This document shows, piece by piece, positions 25,220-34,111 of a DNA stretch of 64,000 bases. The notes under the pieces were generated by a model. The model worked only from the letters and a program-made list of their open reading frames with translations, was not told the origin of the DNA and ran no database searches. The translations under genes were made by a program, and so were the position numbers. How positions within the stretch are numbered: position 1 is the stretch's first letter; each line of letters begins with the position of its first letter. The stretch comes from Psychrobacillus faecigallinarum (lineage in GTDB: Bacteria > Bacillota > Bacilli > Bacillales_A > Planococcaceae): positions 1 through 64,000 of the forward strand of contig NZ_JACSQO010000009.1 in assembly GCF_014836595.1 (NCBI RefSeq). Reading direction: 5' to 3'.

Positions 25220-26335
25220 ATGCACTCGAAGGAACTTTCCAATATAGAGCTGTTGAAGGAAATAGCAGAACTTTTAAATGAAGAGACAGAAATGGAACAA
25301 ATGCTACAGGGAGCACTTCGAAAGTTATTGGAGGGTACCATTTTTGAGACCGGCTGGATTTTTTTTATTGGAGAAAAAGGAAAGCAGGAGTTAATTGCTC
25401 ATGAAAATCTCCCGAATACTTTAGAACAAAATAACTGTCGTCACCTACAAAAGGGTGGCTGTTGGTGTGTTTCTAGATTTCGAAATGGAGAGTTGAAAAA
25501 AGCCTCTAATATAATCGAATGTCAACGGATTGAAAATGCTAATAAAACTAAAGAGGTTATTGAAGAAGAGATTACACATCATGCTACGGTTCCTTTACAA
25601 TCTGGACAGGAACGCTTTGGACTATTAAATGTTGCTACAGCCAATACAGTCCGCTTTGAGGATGGGGAGTTAGCTCTATTAGAATCGGTCGCCTTTCAAA
25701 TAGGCTCAGCGATTAAACGAATTTTGCTGACCAAGCAGGAGCAACAGGTAGCTCTAGTGCAAGAAAGAAATAGATTAGCTCGAGATTTACATGATTCTGT
25801 AAACCAATTGCTTTTTTCGGTAACCTTGACTGCTCGTGGTGGTATAGAAATGACAGAACAGCCTGAGGTAAAGGGAACGTTTAAAGAGATTCAATATTTA
25901 ACCCAGGAAGCATTAACTGAAATGCGCGCACTTATTTGGCAGCTCCGCCCGAGGGGATTAGAAACTGGAATAATAGAAGGGTTAAAGGGCTATGGAGACA
26001 TACTGGGTTTAACCCTAAATATTCAAGTGAAGGGGGTTATCAACCTCCCAGCAAAAATTGAGGAAACATTATTTCGAATTGCCCAAGAAGCATTAAATAA
26101 TATCCGTAAACATTCAGGGGTATTAAAAGCGGAAATTTATGTGACGGTTACCTCTACAGATGTTTTATTGGTCGTAAAGGATGAGGGATGCGGATTCCAT
26201 ATGAAAGATTTAAGAATGCTTCCTTCTATTGGATTACAAAGCATGAAGGATCGCGCAAACTCTGTCAGTGGCACAGTGGACTGGGTGACTGAAGCAAACA
26301 AAGGGACAGAAATTTTAGTCCGATTACCTTATTAG
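25220..26335 (+). CDS. yhcY: GAF-domain sensor histidine kinase, AirS/YhcY-like
   Basis: 371 residues, no membrane segments: GAF sensor (about 20-170), HisKA_3 with phosphorylated H191 in RLARDLHDSVNQ, and a HATPase_c domain (EALNNIRKHSG, KDEGCGF). The GAF domain carries C73-x7-C81-x-C83-x17-C101, the arrangement expected for an iron-sulphur cluster as in the oxygen/redox sensor AirS. It should phosphorylate the response regulator encoded 11 bases downstream. ATG 25220 is preceded by GGAGG at seven bases; the upstream in-frame ATG 25184 has none. Confidence 0.92.
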   Translation: MHSKELSNIELLKEIAELLNEETEMEQMLQGALRKLLEGTIFETGWIFFIGEKGKQELIAHENLPNTLEQNNCRHLQKGGCWCVSRFRNGELKKASNIIECQRIENANKTKEVIEEEITHHATVPLQSGQERFGLLNVATANTVRFEDGELALLESVAFQIGSAIKRILLTKQEQQVALVQERNRLARDLHDSVNQLLFSVTLTARGGIEMTEQPEVKGTFKEIQYLTQEALTEMRALIWQLRPRGLETGIIEGLKGYGDILGLTLNIQVKGVINLPAKIEETLFRIAQEALNNIRKHSGVLKAEIYVTVTSTDVLLVVKDEGCGFHMKDLRMLPSIGLQSMKDRANSVSGTVDWVTEANKGTEILVRLPY

Positions 26336-26346
26336 GGGGGATAAAG

Positions 26347-26994
26347 ATGATCAGAGTATTAATAGCTGATGACCATCACGTAGTTAGACGAGGATTAATG
26401 TTCTTTTTGAAAACACAAAAAGATATGGATATAGTAGGGGAAGCAACTAATGGAAAAGAAGCTGTAGAACTGACAGAAACGTTGAAGCCGGACATAATTT
26501 TAATGGATCTAGTTATGCCGGAAATGGATGGCATTCAAGCTACCAAAAGAATTAAAGTAAAGTATCCTTCTATTCAAATACTAATGCTAACAAGTTTTTC
26601 TGACAGGGATCATGTGATACCAGCTTTAAAAGCAGGAGCATCAGGATATCAGCTAAAGGATATCGAGCCGGACGATTTAGCAGAGGCTATTAGGAAATTA
26701 ATGCGTGGTGAAAACACTATCCACCCAGAGGCAACTAGTCAAATGGAAAAAGAAAATGAGCCAAGAGAAGTGCTGCCGCATGAGGAATATCCTCTAACTC
26801 CAAGGGAACAGGATGTGCTAGCCGAGCTAACAAAAGGTAAAAGTAACCGTGAGATTGCTTCTTCGTTGTTTGTGACTGAGAAAACAGTAAAAACCCATAT
26901 TTCCAATATTTTTGCAAAGCTACAGGTCCAAGACCGTACTCAGGCTGCATTATATGCAGTTAAGCATGGTTTGACTGAGTCAAGTGGTCAATGA
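26347..26994 (+). CDS. yhcZ: NarL/FixJ-type response regulator
   Basis: 215 residues: receiver domain with phospho-acceptor D54 (ILMDLVMPEMDG), acidic pocket D8/D9 and K105-like KD pair, then a LuxR-type helix-turn-helix (about 147-207: LTPREQDVLAEL, NREIASSLFVTEKTVKTH). Partner of the GAF kinase encoded upstream; together they match B. subtilis YhcY/YhcZ and staphylococcal AirSR. Target genes cannot be deduced from this window. Confidence 0.93.
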   Translation: MIRVLIADDHHVVRRGLMFFLKTQKDMDIVGEATNGKEAVELTETLKPDIILMDLVMPEMDGIQATKRIKVKYPSIQILMLTSFSDRDHVIPALKAGASGYQLKDIEPDDLAEAIRKLMRGENTIHPEATSQMEKENEPREVLPHEEYPLTPREQDVLAELTKGKSNREIASSLFVTEKTVKTHISNIFAKLQVQDRTQAALYAVKHGLTESSGQ

Positions 26995-27027
26995 GAGGAC
27001 AATTTCCAAAGAATATGTTATGAGAAG

Positions 27028-27061
27028 AAAGGAGTGCTGTAATTATCACAGCACTCCTTTT
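27028..27061 (+). terminator. Terminator of yhcY-yhcZ
   Basis: AAAGGAGTGCTGT and ACAGCACTCCTTT form a 13-bp perfect stem with a seven-base loop, followed by TTTT. Confidence 0.9.
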
Positions 27062-27159
27062 AACTATTAATTTTTTTCTATCGTTAATAGTAATTATGAA
27101 ATTGATTCAGACTACAGGCTCGACCCGTGCACCAGGAGAACACCGACTATGTAGTAGAA

Positions 27160-27203
27160 AAGAGTACCAGAAATTTACTAACAGGTAAATTTCTGGTACT
27201 CTT
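27160..27203 (-). terminator. Long perfect hairpin, probable terminator of the CNNM gene
   Basis: AAGAGTACCAGAAATTTAC and its exact complement form a 19-bp stem with a six-base loop, 50 bases after the CNNM stop. On the minus strand TTTTCT follows, a weak T run. Confidence 0.65.
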
Positions 27204-27252
27204 GAATTTATAAGGCAGGTTTTGTCCCAGCCTCTATTTTATGGTGTATTAT

Positions 27253-28590
27253 TTATTCTTCTATGGATTCTTCTTGCTCCTCTTGTTCATCAGGAGCTTT
27301 TACAACTTCTAAGTATTGAATATGATGTCCGTCGATTTCTTTGACAGTAAATTCGTACCCCTGTTCCAGGAGCTTTTCACCACTTACAGCATCGTAGCTT
27401 TTTGTCATAAACCACCCACCAATAGTATCAATATCTTCTTCATCGATATTAATATTGAGTAAGTCATTTAAACTTTCAATTAACATTTTAGCGTCAATTA
27501 TATAATGGTTTTCTGCAACCTTCTGAACCTCAGGTAGCTCATCTGTATCAAACTCATCGCGGATATCACCTACGATTTCCTCAATGATATCTTCAATCGT
27601 GACAAGACCAGAAGTACCACCGTATTCATCCATTAAGATGGCCATATGAATACGTTCACGTTGGATTTTAAGTAATAAATCAGCGATAGGCATGTTTTCA
27701 ATCACTCGAATAATTGGTTGCATATAGTCTGCTACTGGAGTAGAGGCATTTGCAGGATCACGTATGAAGGCAGTTAAAAGATTTTTCATATTAACTAGTC
27801 CAATGATATGGTCCTTGTCTCCGTCAGTTACAGGATATCTTGTAAATTGTTCGACGCCTACTACTTCAAATACTTCACTAAGAGTTAAATCCTTATCGAT
27901 AGAAGTAATTTCAGTTCTAGGTACCATAATTTCCTTCGCTATGCGATCATCAAATTCAAAGATTTTATTTACATACTTATATTCTGCTTGATTGATTTCT
28001 CCACCTTTAAAACTATCGGAAAGAATCATACGCAATTCTTCCTCTGAATGGGCTACTTCTGATTCTGAAACAGGCTCTAATCCAAACACCTTGGTTGCTA
28101 AGAAACGTGCAGATCCATTCATTCCATGGATTACAGGATACATAACTTTATCAAAGATGACTAGAGGCTTGGCAACTGCCAATGTAATCTGTTCAGATCG
28201 TTGTATAGCAAATGTTTTAGGGGTTAATTCTCCAACTACTACATGTATGAATGTTACTAATGAGAATGCAATGATAAATGAAAGTATGGAAGAAACACTT
28301 TCAGGAAGCTCAAAATACTCAAATGCTGGATGTAATATTCTTTCTATAGTAGGCTCTCCCAACCACCCTAATCCTAATGCGGTGATGGTAATACCAAGCT
28401 GACAAGCAGATAGGTATTCATCCAAATTAGAAACAACCTTCTTAGCATTTATAGCTTTCTTGTTTCCCTCAGCTAAAAGCTGATCGATTCTTGTTGTTCT
28501 TACTTTTACTATTGCGAATTCACTTGCAACGAAAAATGCAGTGAGTGCGATTAAGACAGCAAATGCTGTCAACCGTATGGCTATGTCCAA
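27253..28590 (-). CDS. CNNM/CorC family magnesium transporter-like protein
   Basis: 445 residues: DUF21/CNNM membrane domain (about 1-190, three or four helices, ASEFAIVKVRTTRIDQL), paired CBS domains (about 215-335, VPRTEITSIDKDLTL, RIHMAILMDEYGGTSGLVT) and a C-terminal CorC_HlyC domain. Relatives include B. subtilis YhdP/MpfA and YhdT; CNNM proteins export Mg2+ or protect against its excess. The start is a TTG with no good ribosome site of its own: AGGAGG is 48 bases upstream, separated by a short ORF and hairpin, suggesting translational control. Confidence 0.88.
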   Translation of the reverse strand: MDIAIRLTAFAVLIALTAFFVASEFAIVKVRTTRIDQLLAEGNKKAINAKKVVSNLDEYLSACQLGITITALGLGWLGEPTIERILHPAFEYFELPESVSSILSFIIAFSLVTFIHVVVGELTPKTFAIQRSEQITLAVAKPLVIFDKVMYPVIHGMNGSARFLATKVFGLEPVSESEVAHSEEELRMILSDSFKGGEINQAEYKYVNKIFEFDDRIAKEIMVPRTEITSIDKDLTLSEVFEVVGVEQFTRYPVTDGDKDHIIGLVNMKNLLTAFIRDPANASTPVADYMQPIIRVIENMPIADLLLKIQRERIHMAILMDEYGGTSGLVTIEDIIEEIVGDIRDEFDTDELPEVQKVAENHYIIDAKMLIESLNDLLNINIDEEDIDTIGGWFMTKSYDAVSGEKLLEQGYEFTVKEIDGHHIQYLEVVKAPDEQEEQEESIEE

Positions 28591-28594
28591 ATAA

Positions 28595-28630
28595 TTACTT
28601 TGTCCCTAACCCAAATGAGGGGTAGAACAA
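28595..28630 (-). CDS. Short upstream ORF (11 aa) in the CNNM leader
   Basis: TTG start eight bases after a perfect AGGAGG (28639-28644 on the minus strand), encoding MFYPSFGLGTK and ending in TAA four bases before the CNNM TTG. The ORF itself folds into a hairpin (ACTTTGT with ACAAAGT, CTA with TAG, CCC with GGG). Either translation is coupled from this ORF into the CNNM gene, or the hairpin brings the AGGAGG next to the CNNM start. Confidence 0.5.
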   Translation of the reverse strand: MFYPSFGLGTK

Positions 28631-28807
28631 AGTGTACACCTCCTGTTTTCTAAAAAATAGTTTCTAGGTTTAATAATAAAATATATAAAAAGAAATTACA
28701 AATCTTTATTCTTTATGTTGAAACTTTATTACCCCAACTGTAATCTTGAAGTGTATATTTCCTATTACATGAATAATTTTTTAGGCTGGGGAGGAGTGTA
28801 AAAAACA

Positions 28808-29962
28808 ATGAAAAAGTATATTGAAATAGCAAAGACTTCAACAAAGCTGGGACTTACATCTTTCGGAGGTCCGGCAGCTCATCTTGGATATTTTCGGGAA
28901 GAATATGTGCTGAAAAGAAAATGGCTTGACGAGAAGCTGTATGCAGATATTGTAGCAGTTTGTCAGTTCCTGCCTGGGCCCGCATCCTCTCAAGTGGGCA
29001 TAGCCATCGGAATTATGCGAGGTGGTCTAATTGGAGGAATCGTTTCTTTTTTAGGTTTTACGTTACCTTCTGTCCTATTGCTTGTACTATTTTCTGCACT
29101 TCTATCTTCTACTGGCTCATTCGATAGTGGTTGGTTACAGGGCTTGAAAATTGTTGCTGTTACTATTGTTGCTCATGCTTTAATTGGAATGCAAAAGTCA
29201 CTGGCACCAGATCGTATAAGAATTTCTATTGCAATATCATGTGCCATCTTAACTTTACTTATCCCAACTATAGTAGGACAATTTAGCATTCTAATTGGGG
29301 CAGGGTTGTTTGGGTATATATGTTTTCGCTCAGATAGTAATGAGACTGATACAAATATAGTGCTTCCGTTTGGAAAAAGAACTAGCATATTTGCTTGGCT
29401 ATTGTTTTTTGGGCTTCTTATTTTTCTGCCCTTGCTAAAACCTTTTACCCATTCTGTTTATTATTCTATTTTTGACACTTATTATCGTGTAGGCTCTTTA
29501 GTGTTTGGGGGAGGGCATGTCGTCCTTCCTATGCTTCAACGAGAAGTTGAGCTTTCTCCTGATGTGTTTTTGGCTGGATATGGGGCAGCACAGGCAGTAC
29601 CCGGACCATTGTTTACAATCGCTAGTTTCCTTGGACATGCAACTGCCGGAATTCCAGGTGCCTTGTTGGCAACCTTCGCTATTTTTTTACCATCGTTTCT
29701 TTTGGTAATCGGTATTTTGCCTTTTTGGTCGATTATACGGAACAAAAAAGGGATTCAAAATGCGTTAAAAGGTATAAATGCGGGGGTTGTTGGAATTCTT
29801 CTGGCTGCATTATATAATCCAGTTTTTACAAGTGCTGTAAAGGAAACATCTGATTTTATAATTGTATTAATCACTATTACTCTATTAGTAATTTATAAAT
29901 GGGCTCCATATAAGGTAGTAATTTTAAGTGCATTTTTAGGTTTTGTTTTTCATATTATTTAA
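28808..29962 (+). CDS. Chromate transporter family protein (ChrA-like, two-domain)
   Basis: 384 residues with two homologous CHR domains: N-terminal SFGGPAAHLGYF and FLPGPASSQVGIAIG, and C-terminal VFGGGHVVLPMLQ followed by AVPGPLFTIASFLG. About 10 membrane segments. The family exports chromate, probably in exchange; the physiological ion may differ. GGGGAGGAG precedes the ATG by about 10 bases. Divergent from the CNNM gene. Confidence 0.9.
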   Translation: MKKYIEIAKTSTKLGLTSFGGPAAHLGYFREEYVLKRKWLDEKLYADIVAVCQFLPGPASSQVGIAIGIMRGGLIGGIVSFLGFTLPSVLLLVLFSALLSSTGSFDSGWLQGLKIVAVTIVAHALIGMQKSLAPDRIRISIAISCAILTLLIPTIVGQFSILIGAGLFGYICFRSDSNETDTNIVLPFGKRTSIFAWLLFFGLLIFLPLLKPFTHSVYYSIFDTYYRVGSLVFGGGHVVLPMLQREVELSPDVFLAGYGAAQAVPGPLFTIASFLGHATAGIPGALLATFAIFLPSFLLVIGILPFWSIIRNKKGIQNALKGINAGVVGILLAALYNPVFTSAVKETSDFIIVLITITLLVIYKWAPYKVVILSAFLGFVFHII

Positions 29963-30069
29963 CAGAGTTAAGATTCTTGTGCACGAGTGCCTACTGCTTA
30001 ATATCCTGAAAAGATGGACTATACTTTATTAGGATGAATGATTTTAATTGTCTATTTTTTCGAAATGTA

Positions 30070-30099
30070 TTGACAACGAAACTTTTATTGAGATAATAT
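30070..30099 (+). promoter_or_regulatory. Promoter of the bmr leader transcript
   Basis: TTGACA followed by GATAATAT, a spacing of 16-18 bases depending on the exact -10. It lies about 40 bases before the first small ORF and is the only strong promoter seen between chrA and bmrC. Confidence 0.65.
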
Positions 30100-30138
30100 T
30101 AAGTGACACTAAATAATTTTGAAATGGAGGTATGAATA

Positions 30139-30207
30139 ATGATTCGTTTAAAAGATATCGCAAATAATTTTATAGCTTGTTCATACCTACCATTTGACGC
30201 TAAATGA
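30139..30207 (+). CDS. Leader peptide candidate (22 aa) upstream of bmrCD
   Basis: Short ORF with GGAGG eight bases before the ATG. The peptide reads MIRLKDIANNFIACSYLPF and ends in DAK. A small hairpin (30212-30240) and then a strong intrinsic terminator (30242-30279) follow, before the ABC genes. B. subtilis bmrCD is controlled by the leader peptide BmrB and ribosome-mediated attenuation; the same layout here suggests this peptide plays the BmrB role, though its sequence is not claimed to be homologous. Confidence 0.6.
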   Translation: MIRLKDIANNFIACSYLPFDAK

Positions 30208-30241
30208 CTGTTTAATAGCATAATATTACTATGTCTATTTT

Positions 30242-30279
30242 AAAGTGCATTACCGTATCATGGGTAATGCACTTTTTTT
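30242..30279 (+). terminator. Attenuator terminator in the bmrCD leader
   Basis: AAAGTGCATTACC and GGTAATGCACTTT form a perfect 13-bp stem with an eight-base loop and seven T. It sits between the leader ORF and bmrC, so bmrC transcription from the upstream promoter requires read-through. Confidence 0.88.
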
Positions 30280-30331
30280 GTGTCTATTATTTCCAAATTT
30301 TGGTGTATAAAATGAGGGGGGAGTGTTGAAT

Positions 30332-30388
30332 ATGATTATTCAACGAGCAAAGCAAATCTTAATAAAGGAATCTCTTGAAGGTGGATAG
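30332..30388 (+). CDS. Second short ORF (18 aa) before bmrC
   Basis: GAGGGGGGAG lies about nine bases before the ATG; the peptide is MIIQRAKQILIKESLEGG. It ends 37 bases before bmrC. A strong ribosome site on such a short frame suggests it is translated; role unknown, perhaps coupling or a remnant. Confidence 0.4.
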   Translation: MIIQRAKQILIKESLEGG

Positions 30389-30425
30389 CCGAAAAATGTA
30401 AAGGAAAGAAAAGAGGGACAAACGA

Positions 30426-32168
30426 ATGTTTTCAGTATTATTTAAGTTAAAGTGGTTTTTTAAAGATCATTGGAAAAGATACACAGTCGCTGTCGGTGTG
30501 CTAATCATTGCGAGTGCATTTGAAATTTTGCCTCCTTGGCTAGTAGGAAGAGCGATTGATACGATTACGCTAGGCAATATGAATAGTGACTTATTATTGA
30601 AATATGTAATTTATTTTGTAGGCATCATTATTGTTGGATATATCTTGAATTATGTTTGGCAGTATCAATTATTTGGTGGTTCTATTTCTATTGAGCGTAT
30701 TTTACGCACTAAGTTGAATCGTAAGTTTTTAAGCATGACACCGACATTTTACGAGAAAAATCGTACAGGTGACTTAATGGCCCGTGCTACAAATGATTTA
30801 AATGCAGTAGCAACTACAGCCGGCTTTGGAATTATGACCTTAATAGATTCGACAATGTACATGGCAGCACTTATCTTAGCAATGGGTTTTCTTATTTCAT
30901 GGAAGCTTACTTTTTTTGCGCTATTACCTATACCAATTCTTGCACTTATAATGCAATATTTAGGTAAGATTATCCATGAAAAGTATATGATTGCACAGGA
31001 TGCATTTGGTGATTTAAATGACCGTGTGTTAGAGTCTATCGCTGGTGTAAGAGTAATTCGTGCGTACGTCCAAGAACGTGCCGATGAGAAGAACTTTGCT
31101 GACATGAGTGAAGAGGTTTACCAAAAAAACATGGTAGTAGAGCGCATTGATGCATTGTTCGGACCAATCACTAAGGTAGGTACGGGGATTAGTTATGTAG
31201 TTGCACTTGGATATGGTGCTTATCTAGTCTCTAAGGGTGAAATGACAGTAGGAAATCTAATCACTTTTAACGTATATCTTGGTATGGCTATTTGGCCAAT
31301 GTTTGCTATCGGTGAACTGATAAATGTTATGCAAAGAGGAAATGCCTCGCTTGATCGAGTACAGGAAACGTTGGACTACGACGCGGATGTCAAGGACCCA
31401 ACTGCTCCAGTCAAACTAAAAGATGTTACGTCTATCGGTTTTGATGAGGTGGGCTTTCAATACCCATTGTCTCAGGTGAAAAATTTAGAAAATATCCGTG
31501 TGAACCTACAAAGAGGTCAAACGCTTGGAATTGTTGGTAAAACAGGCTCGGGGAAAACCACCTTTATGAAGCAACTATTAAAGGAATATCCAATAGGAGC
31601 TGGTCAACTGACTATTGGGGATATTCCTATTTCAGAGCAAACAAAGGATCAGGTGTTAGATTGGATTGGATATGTCCCTCAGGATCATGTTTTGTTCTCC
31701 AGAACGATACGTCAAAATATTCTTCTAGGGAAAGAAAATGCTTCAGAAGAAGAGCTAGAGGAAGCAATTCGTTTAGCACACTTCCAGCAGGATTTAATGA
31801 ATCTTCCAATGGGATTAGAGACTTTGGTTGGAGAAAAAGGGGTTTCCTTATCTGGTGGACAGAAGCAAAGGGTATCGATTGCCCGTGCACTTATTAAAAA
31901 TCCAGAGATTCTTCTATTAGATGATTCACTCTCAGCAGTGGATGCTAAAACAGAAGCGAAAATTATTGAAAATATACAAAATGAACGTAGTGGGAAGACA
32001 ACAATTATTACGACGCATCGTTTGTCAGGCATTCAGCATGCCGACCAAATCATCGTTTTAGATGAAGGAATCATTATAGAACAAGGTACGCATGAGGAAC
32101 TTCTAAAGCAAAATGGTTGGTACAAGGAACAATATGATCGTCAACAGCTTGAGGGGGTGTCGTCATGA
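30426..32168 (+). CDS. bmrC: Heterodimeric multidrug ABC exporter subunit BmrC
   Basis: 580 residues: six-helix membrane domain (about 15-310) and ATPase domain with Walker A GKTGSGKTT (near 373), signature LSGGQKQR and Walker B LLLDDSLSAVD. The catalytic Glu after Walker B is Asp, so its own site is degenerate, as known for BmrC. Strong resemblance to B. subtilis YheI/BmrC (start MFSVL.KL.WFFK.HWKRYT). With BmrD it should expel drugs in an ATP-dependent way. The gene overlaps bmrD by ATGA. Expression is probably attenuated by the leader. Confidence 0.9.
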   Translation: MFSVLFKLKWFFKDHWKRYTVAVGVLIIASAFEILPPWLVGRAIDTITLGNMNSDLLLKYVIYFVGIIIVGYILNYVWQYQLFGGSISIERILRTKLNRKFLSMTPTFYEKNRTGDLMARATNDLNAVATTAGFGIMTLIDSTMYMAALILAMGFLISWKLTFFALLPIPILALIMQYLGKIIHEKYMIAQDAFGDLNDRVLESIAGVRVIRAYVQERADEKNFADMSEEVYQKNMVVERIDALFGPITKVGTGISYVVALGYGAYLVSKGEMTVGNLITFNVYLGMAIWPMFAIGELINVMQRGNASLDRVQETLDYDADVKDPTAPVKLKDVTSIGFDEVGFQYPLSQVKNLENIRVNLQRGQTLGIVGKTGSGKTTFMKQLLKEYPIGAGQLTIGDIPISEQTKDQVLDWIGYVPQDHVLFSRTIRQNILLGKENASEEELEEAIRLAHFQQDLMNLPMGLETLVGEKGVSLSGGQKQRVSIARALIKNPEILLLDDSLSAVDAKTEAKIIENIQNERSGKTTIITTHRLSGIQHADQIIVLDEGIIIEQGTHEELLKQNGWYKEQYDRQQLEGVSS

Positions 32169-33904
32169 GTACAGGAAAACGACTCTACCATTATGCGTTA
32201 TTTTATAAAAAACCAATTGTTCTTGGTTTAATCTTTCTAACTATCGCTGTAATTGCTGACTTAACAGGACCTTTTATCGCAAAAAAAATCCTTGATGATC
32301 ACATTACATCGGGTGCTATCGATCTAGAGCCGATTCTAATGCTCCTAGCAGTATTCTTTGGCTTAAGTATCGTCACAGCAGTTTTTAGATATTTTATGTT
32401 CATTAACTTGCAGGTTGGAGCGAATCGCGTTGTTCAGAAGCTTCGTAATGATGTTTTTCAGCACATTCAAACTTTACCTATACAGTATTTTGATAACTTG
32501 CCTGCAGGTAAGGTAGTAGCTCGTGTGACGAATGATACGGAAGCCATTCGCAATCTTTATGTCCAGGTACTATCACAGTTTGCTACCAGTATTATTTCTA
32601 TTACTGGAGTTTATATAGCAATGTTCATATTAGATGTAAAAATGGCAGCAATCGCATTGTTTGTTGTACCAATAGTTTATATATGGATGCTTGCTTATCG
32701 AAGATATGCATCCCAGTATAATCATATTGTTCGAACAAAGATTGCAGATATGAATGCTATGTTAAATGAATCAATTCAAGGAATGTCCATCATTCAAGCT
32801 TTTAAACGAGAGAAGCAAATGGATCGTGAGTTTGAGGAGATGAATGAAGAGCATTACAATTATCAGCGTAAGCTCTTAAAACTGGATTCTGCTACATCCT
32901 TTAATTTGGTCCAGGTTCTACGGTCTATCATGTTCGCTCTATTTATTTTGGTGTTTGGGAGCCAGTCAATGGAACCTGGTGCAATCGTATCTGCCGGTTT
33001 ACTTTATGCATTCGTAGATTATACGACTAGGTTATTTAATCCGATTACAGGAATAGTAAATCAGTTTGCACAACTAGAGCGTTCACTTGTGGCTGGAAGC
33101 AGAGTATTTGAGCTTTTGGATGAAAACGGTGAAAAAGTAGAAGATAATCGAATGGAACGATACGAAGGAAATGTGGAGTTTCAAAACGTATCCTTTGCCT
33201 ATAAAGAAAATGATTATGTATTAAAAAACTTGAACTTTGTCGCGAACAAGGGAGAAACAGTTGCCCTAGTAGGGCATACAGGATCGGGAAAAAGCTCTAT
33301 TATGAATTTGTTATTCCGATTCTATGACCCAACAAAAGGGAAAATTTTAATAGATGGAATAGATATCACTTCACTACCGAGACAGACAATTCGTAATCAT
33401 ATGGGAATTGTATTACAGGACCCATATTTATTCTCAGGTACTATTGAAACAAATGTCAGCTTAAATGACCCAAGTATTTCACGAGAAAAGGTAGAGGCTG
33501 CGTTAGAAGCAGTGGGTGGAGAGAGAGTATTAAAAAATCTTGAAAAAGGGCTAGATGAACCGGTGATTGAGAAGGGAAGCACACTATCATCCGGTCAAAG
33601 ACAGCTTGTATCCTTTGCGAGAGCACTTGCGTTCGACCCGGCTATTCTAATACTAGATGAAGCAACCTCTAATATTGATACTGAAACAGAAGAAATTATC
33701 CAGCATGCGATGGATGTATTGAAAAAAGGAAGAACTACCTTCATCATCGCACATAGACTTTCTACTATTAAGAATGCTGACCGTATTTTAGTATTAGATC
33801 GTGGTGAAATTGTAGAAAGTGGTACTCATGACGAGTTGCTGCAACTACAAGGTCGTTATGAACAAATGTATAAGCTACAAGCAGGAGTATCTCCTCACGC
33901 ATAA
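32165..33904 (+). CDS. bmrD: Heterodimeric multidrug ABC exporter subunit BmrD
   Basis: 579 residues with six membrane helices and an ATPase domain: Walker A GHTGSGKSS, Walker B LILDEATSNID with the catalytic Glu present, and a non-canonical signature LSSGQRQL. That signature pairs with the degenerate BmrC site, leaving one active site made by the BmrD Walker motifs and the BmrC signature. It lacks the roughly 90-residue insertion reported near the N-terminus of B. subtilis BmrD, making it more like an ordinary half-transporter. The ATG overlaps the bmrC stop. Confidence 0.88.
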   Translation: MSTGKRLYHYALFYKKPIVLGLIFLTIAVIADLTGPFIAKKILDDHITSGAIDLEPILMLLAVFFGLSIVTAVFRYFMFINLQVGANRVVQKLRNDVFQHIQTLPIQYFDNLPAGKVVARVTNDTEAIRNLYVQVLSQFATSIISITGVYIAMFILDVKMAAIALFVVPIVYIWMLAYRRYASQYNHIVRTKIADMNAMLNESIQGMSIIQAFKREKQMDREFEEMNEEHYNYQRKLLKLDSATSFNLVQVLRSIMFALFILVFGSQSMEPGAIVSAGLLYAFVDYTTRLFNPITGIVNQFAQLERSLVAGSRVFELLDENGEKVEDNRMERYEGNVEFQNVSFAYKENDYVLKNLNFVANKGETVALVGHTGSGKSSIMNLLFRFYDPTKGKILIDGIDITSLPRQTIRNHMGIVLQDPYLFSGTIETNVSLNDPSISREKVEAALEAVGGERVLKNLEKGLDEPVIEKGSTLSSGQRQLVSFARALAFDPAILILDEATSNIDTETEEIIQHAMDVLKKGRTTFIIAHRLSTIKNADRILVLDRGEIVESGTHDELLQLQGRYEQMYKLQAGVSPHA

Positions 33905-34111
33905 GGCGAGAGGGGGTATTCCCTTTTTTTAGTGCTATCACTGTGCTCATCAGTAAATATACTTTTTATTTGTTAAATAGCTATGTGAGCCAAGCCATCT
34001 AAGTCAAACGAGGAAATAGAACTTATAAAATATTAATATTTTATAGATTGTATTTTTCTAACGCACATCGTATATTTAGTGTATCGAAATAAAATAGAGG
34101 AGGTCTTAAAT

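Noticed and set aside
27764..28402. Long + strand ORFs opposite the CNNM gene
   Set aside because: Antisense to a recognised protein family; composition mirrors it.
33905..33931. Terminator after bmrD
   Set aside because: AGGGGGTATTCCCT forms only a very short stem; it may terminate, but the evidence is too thin to list.
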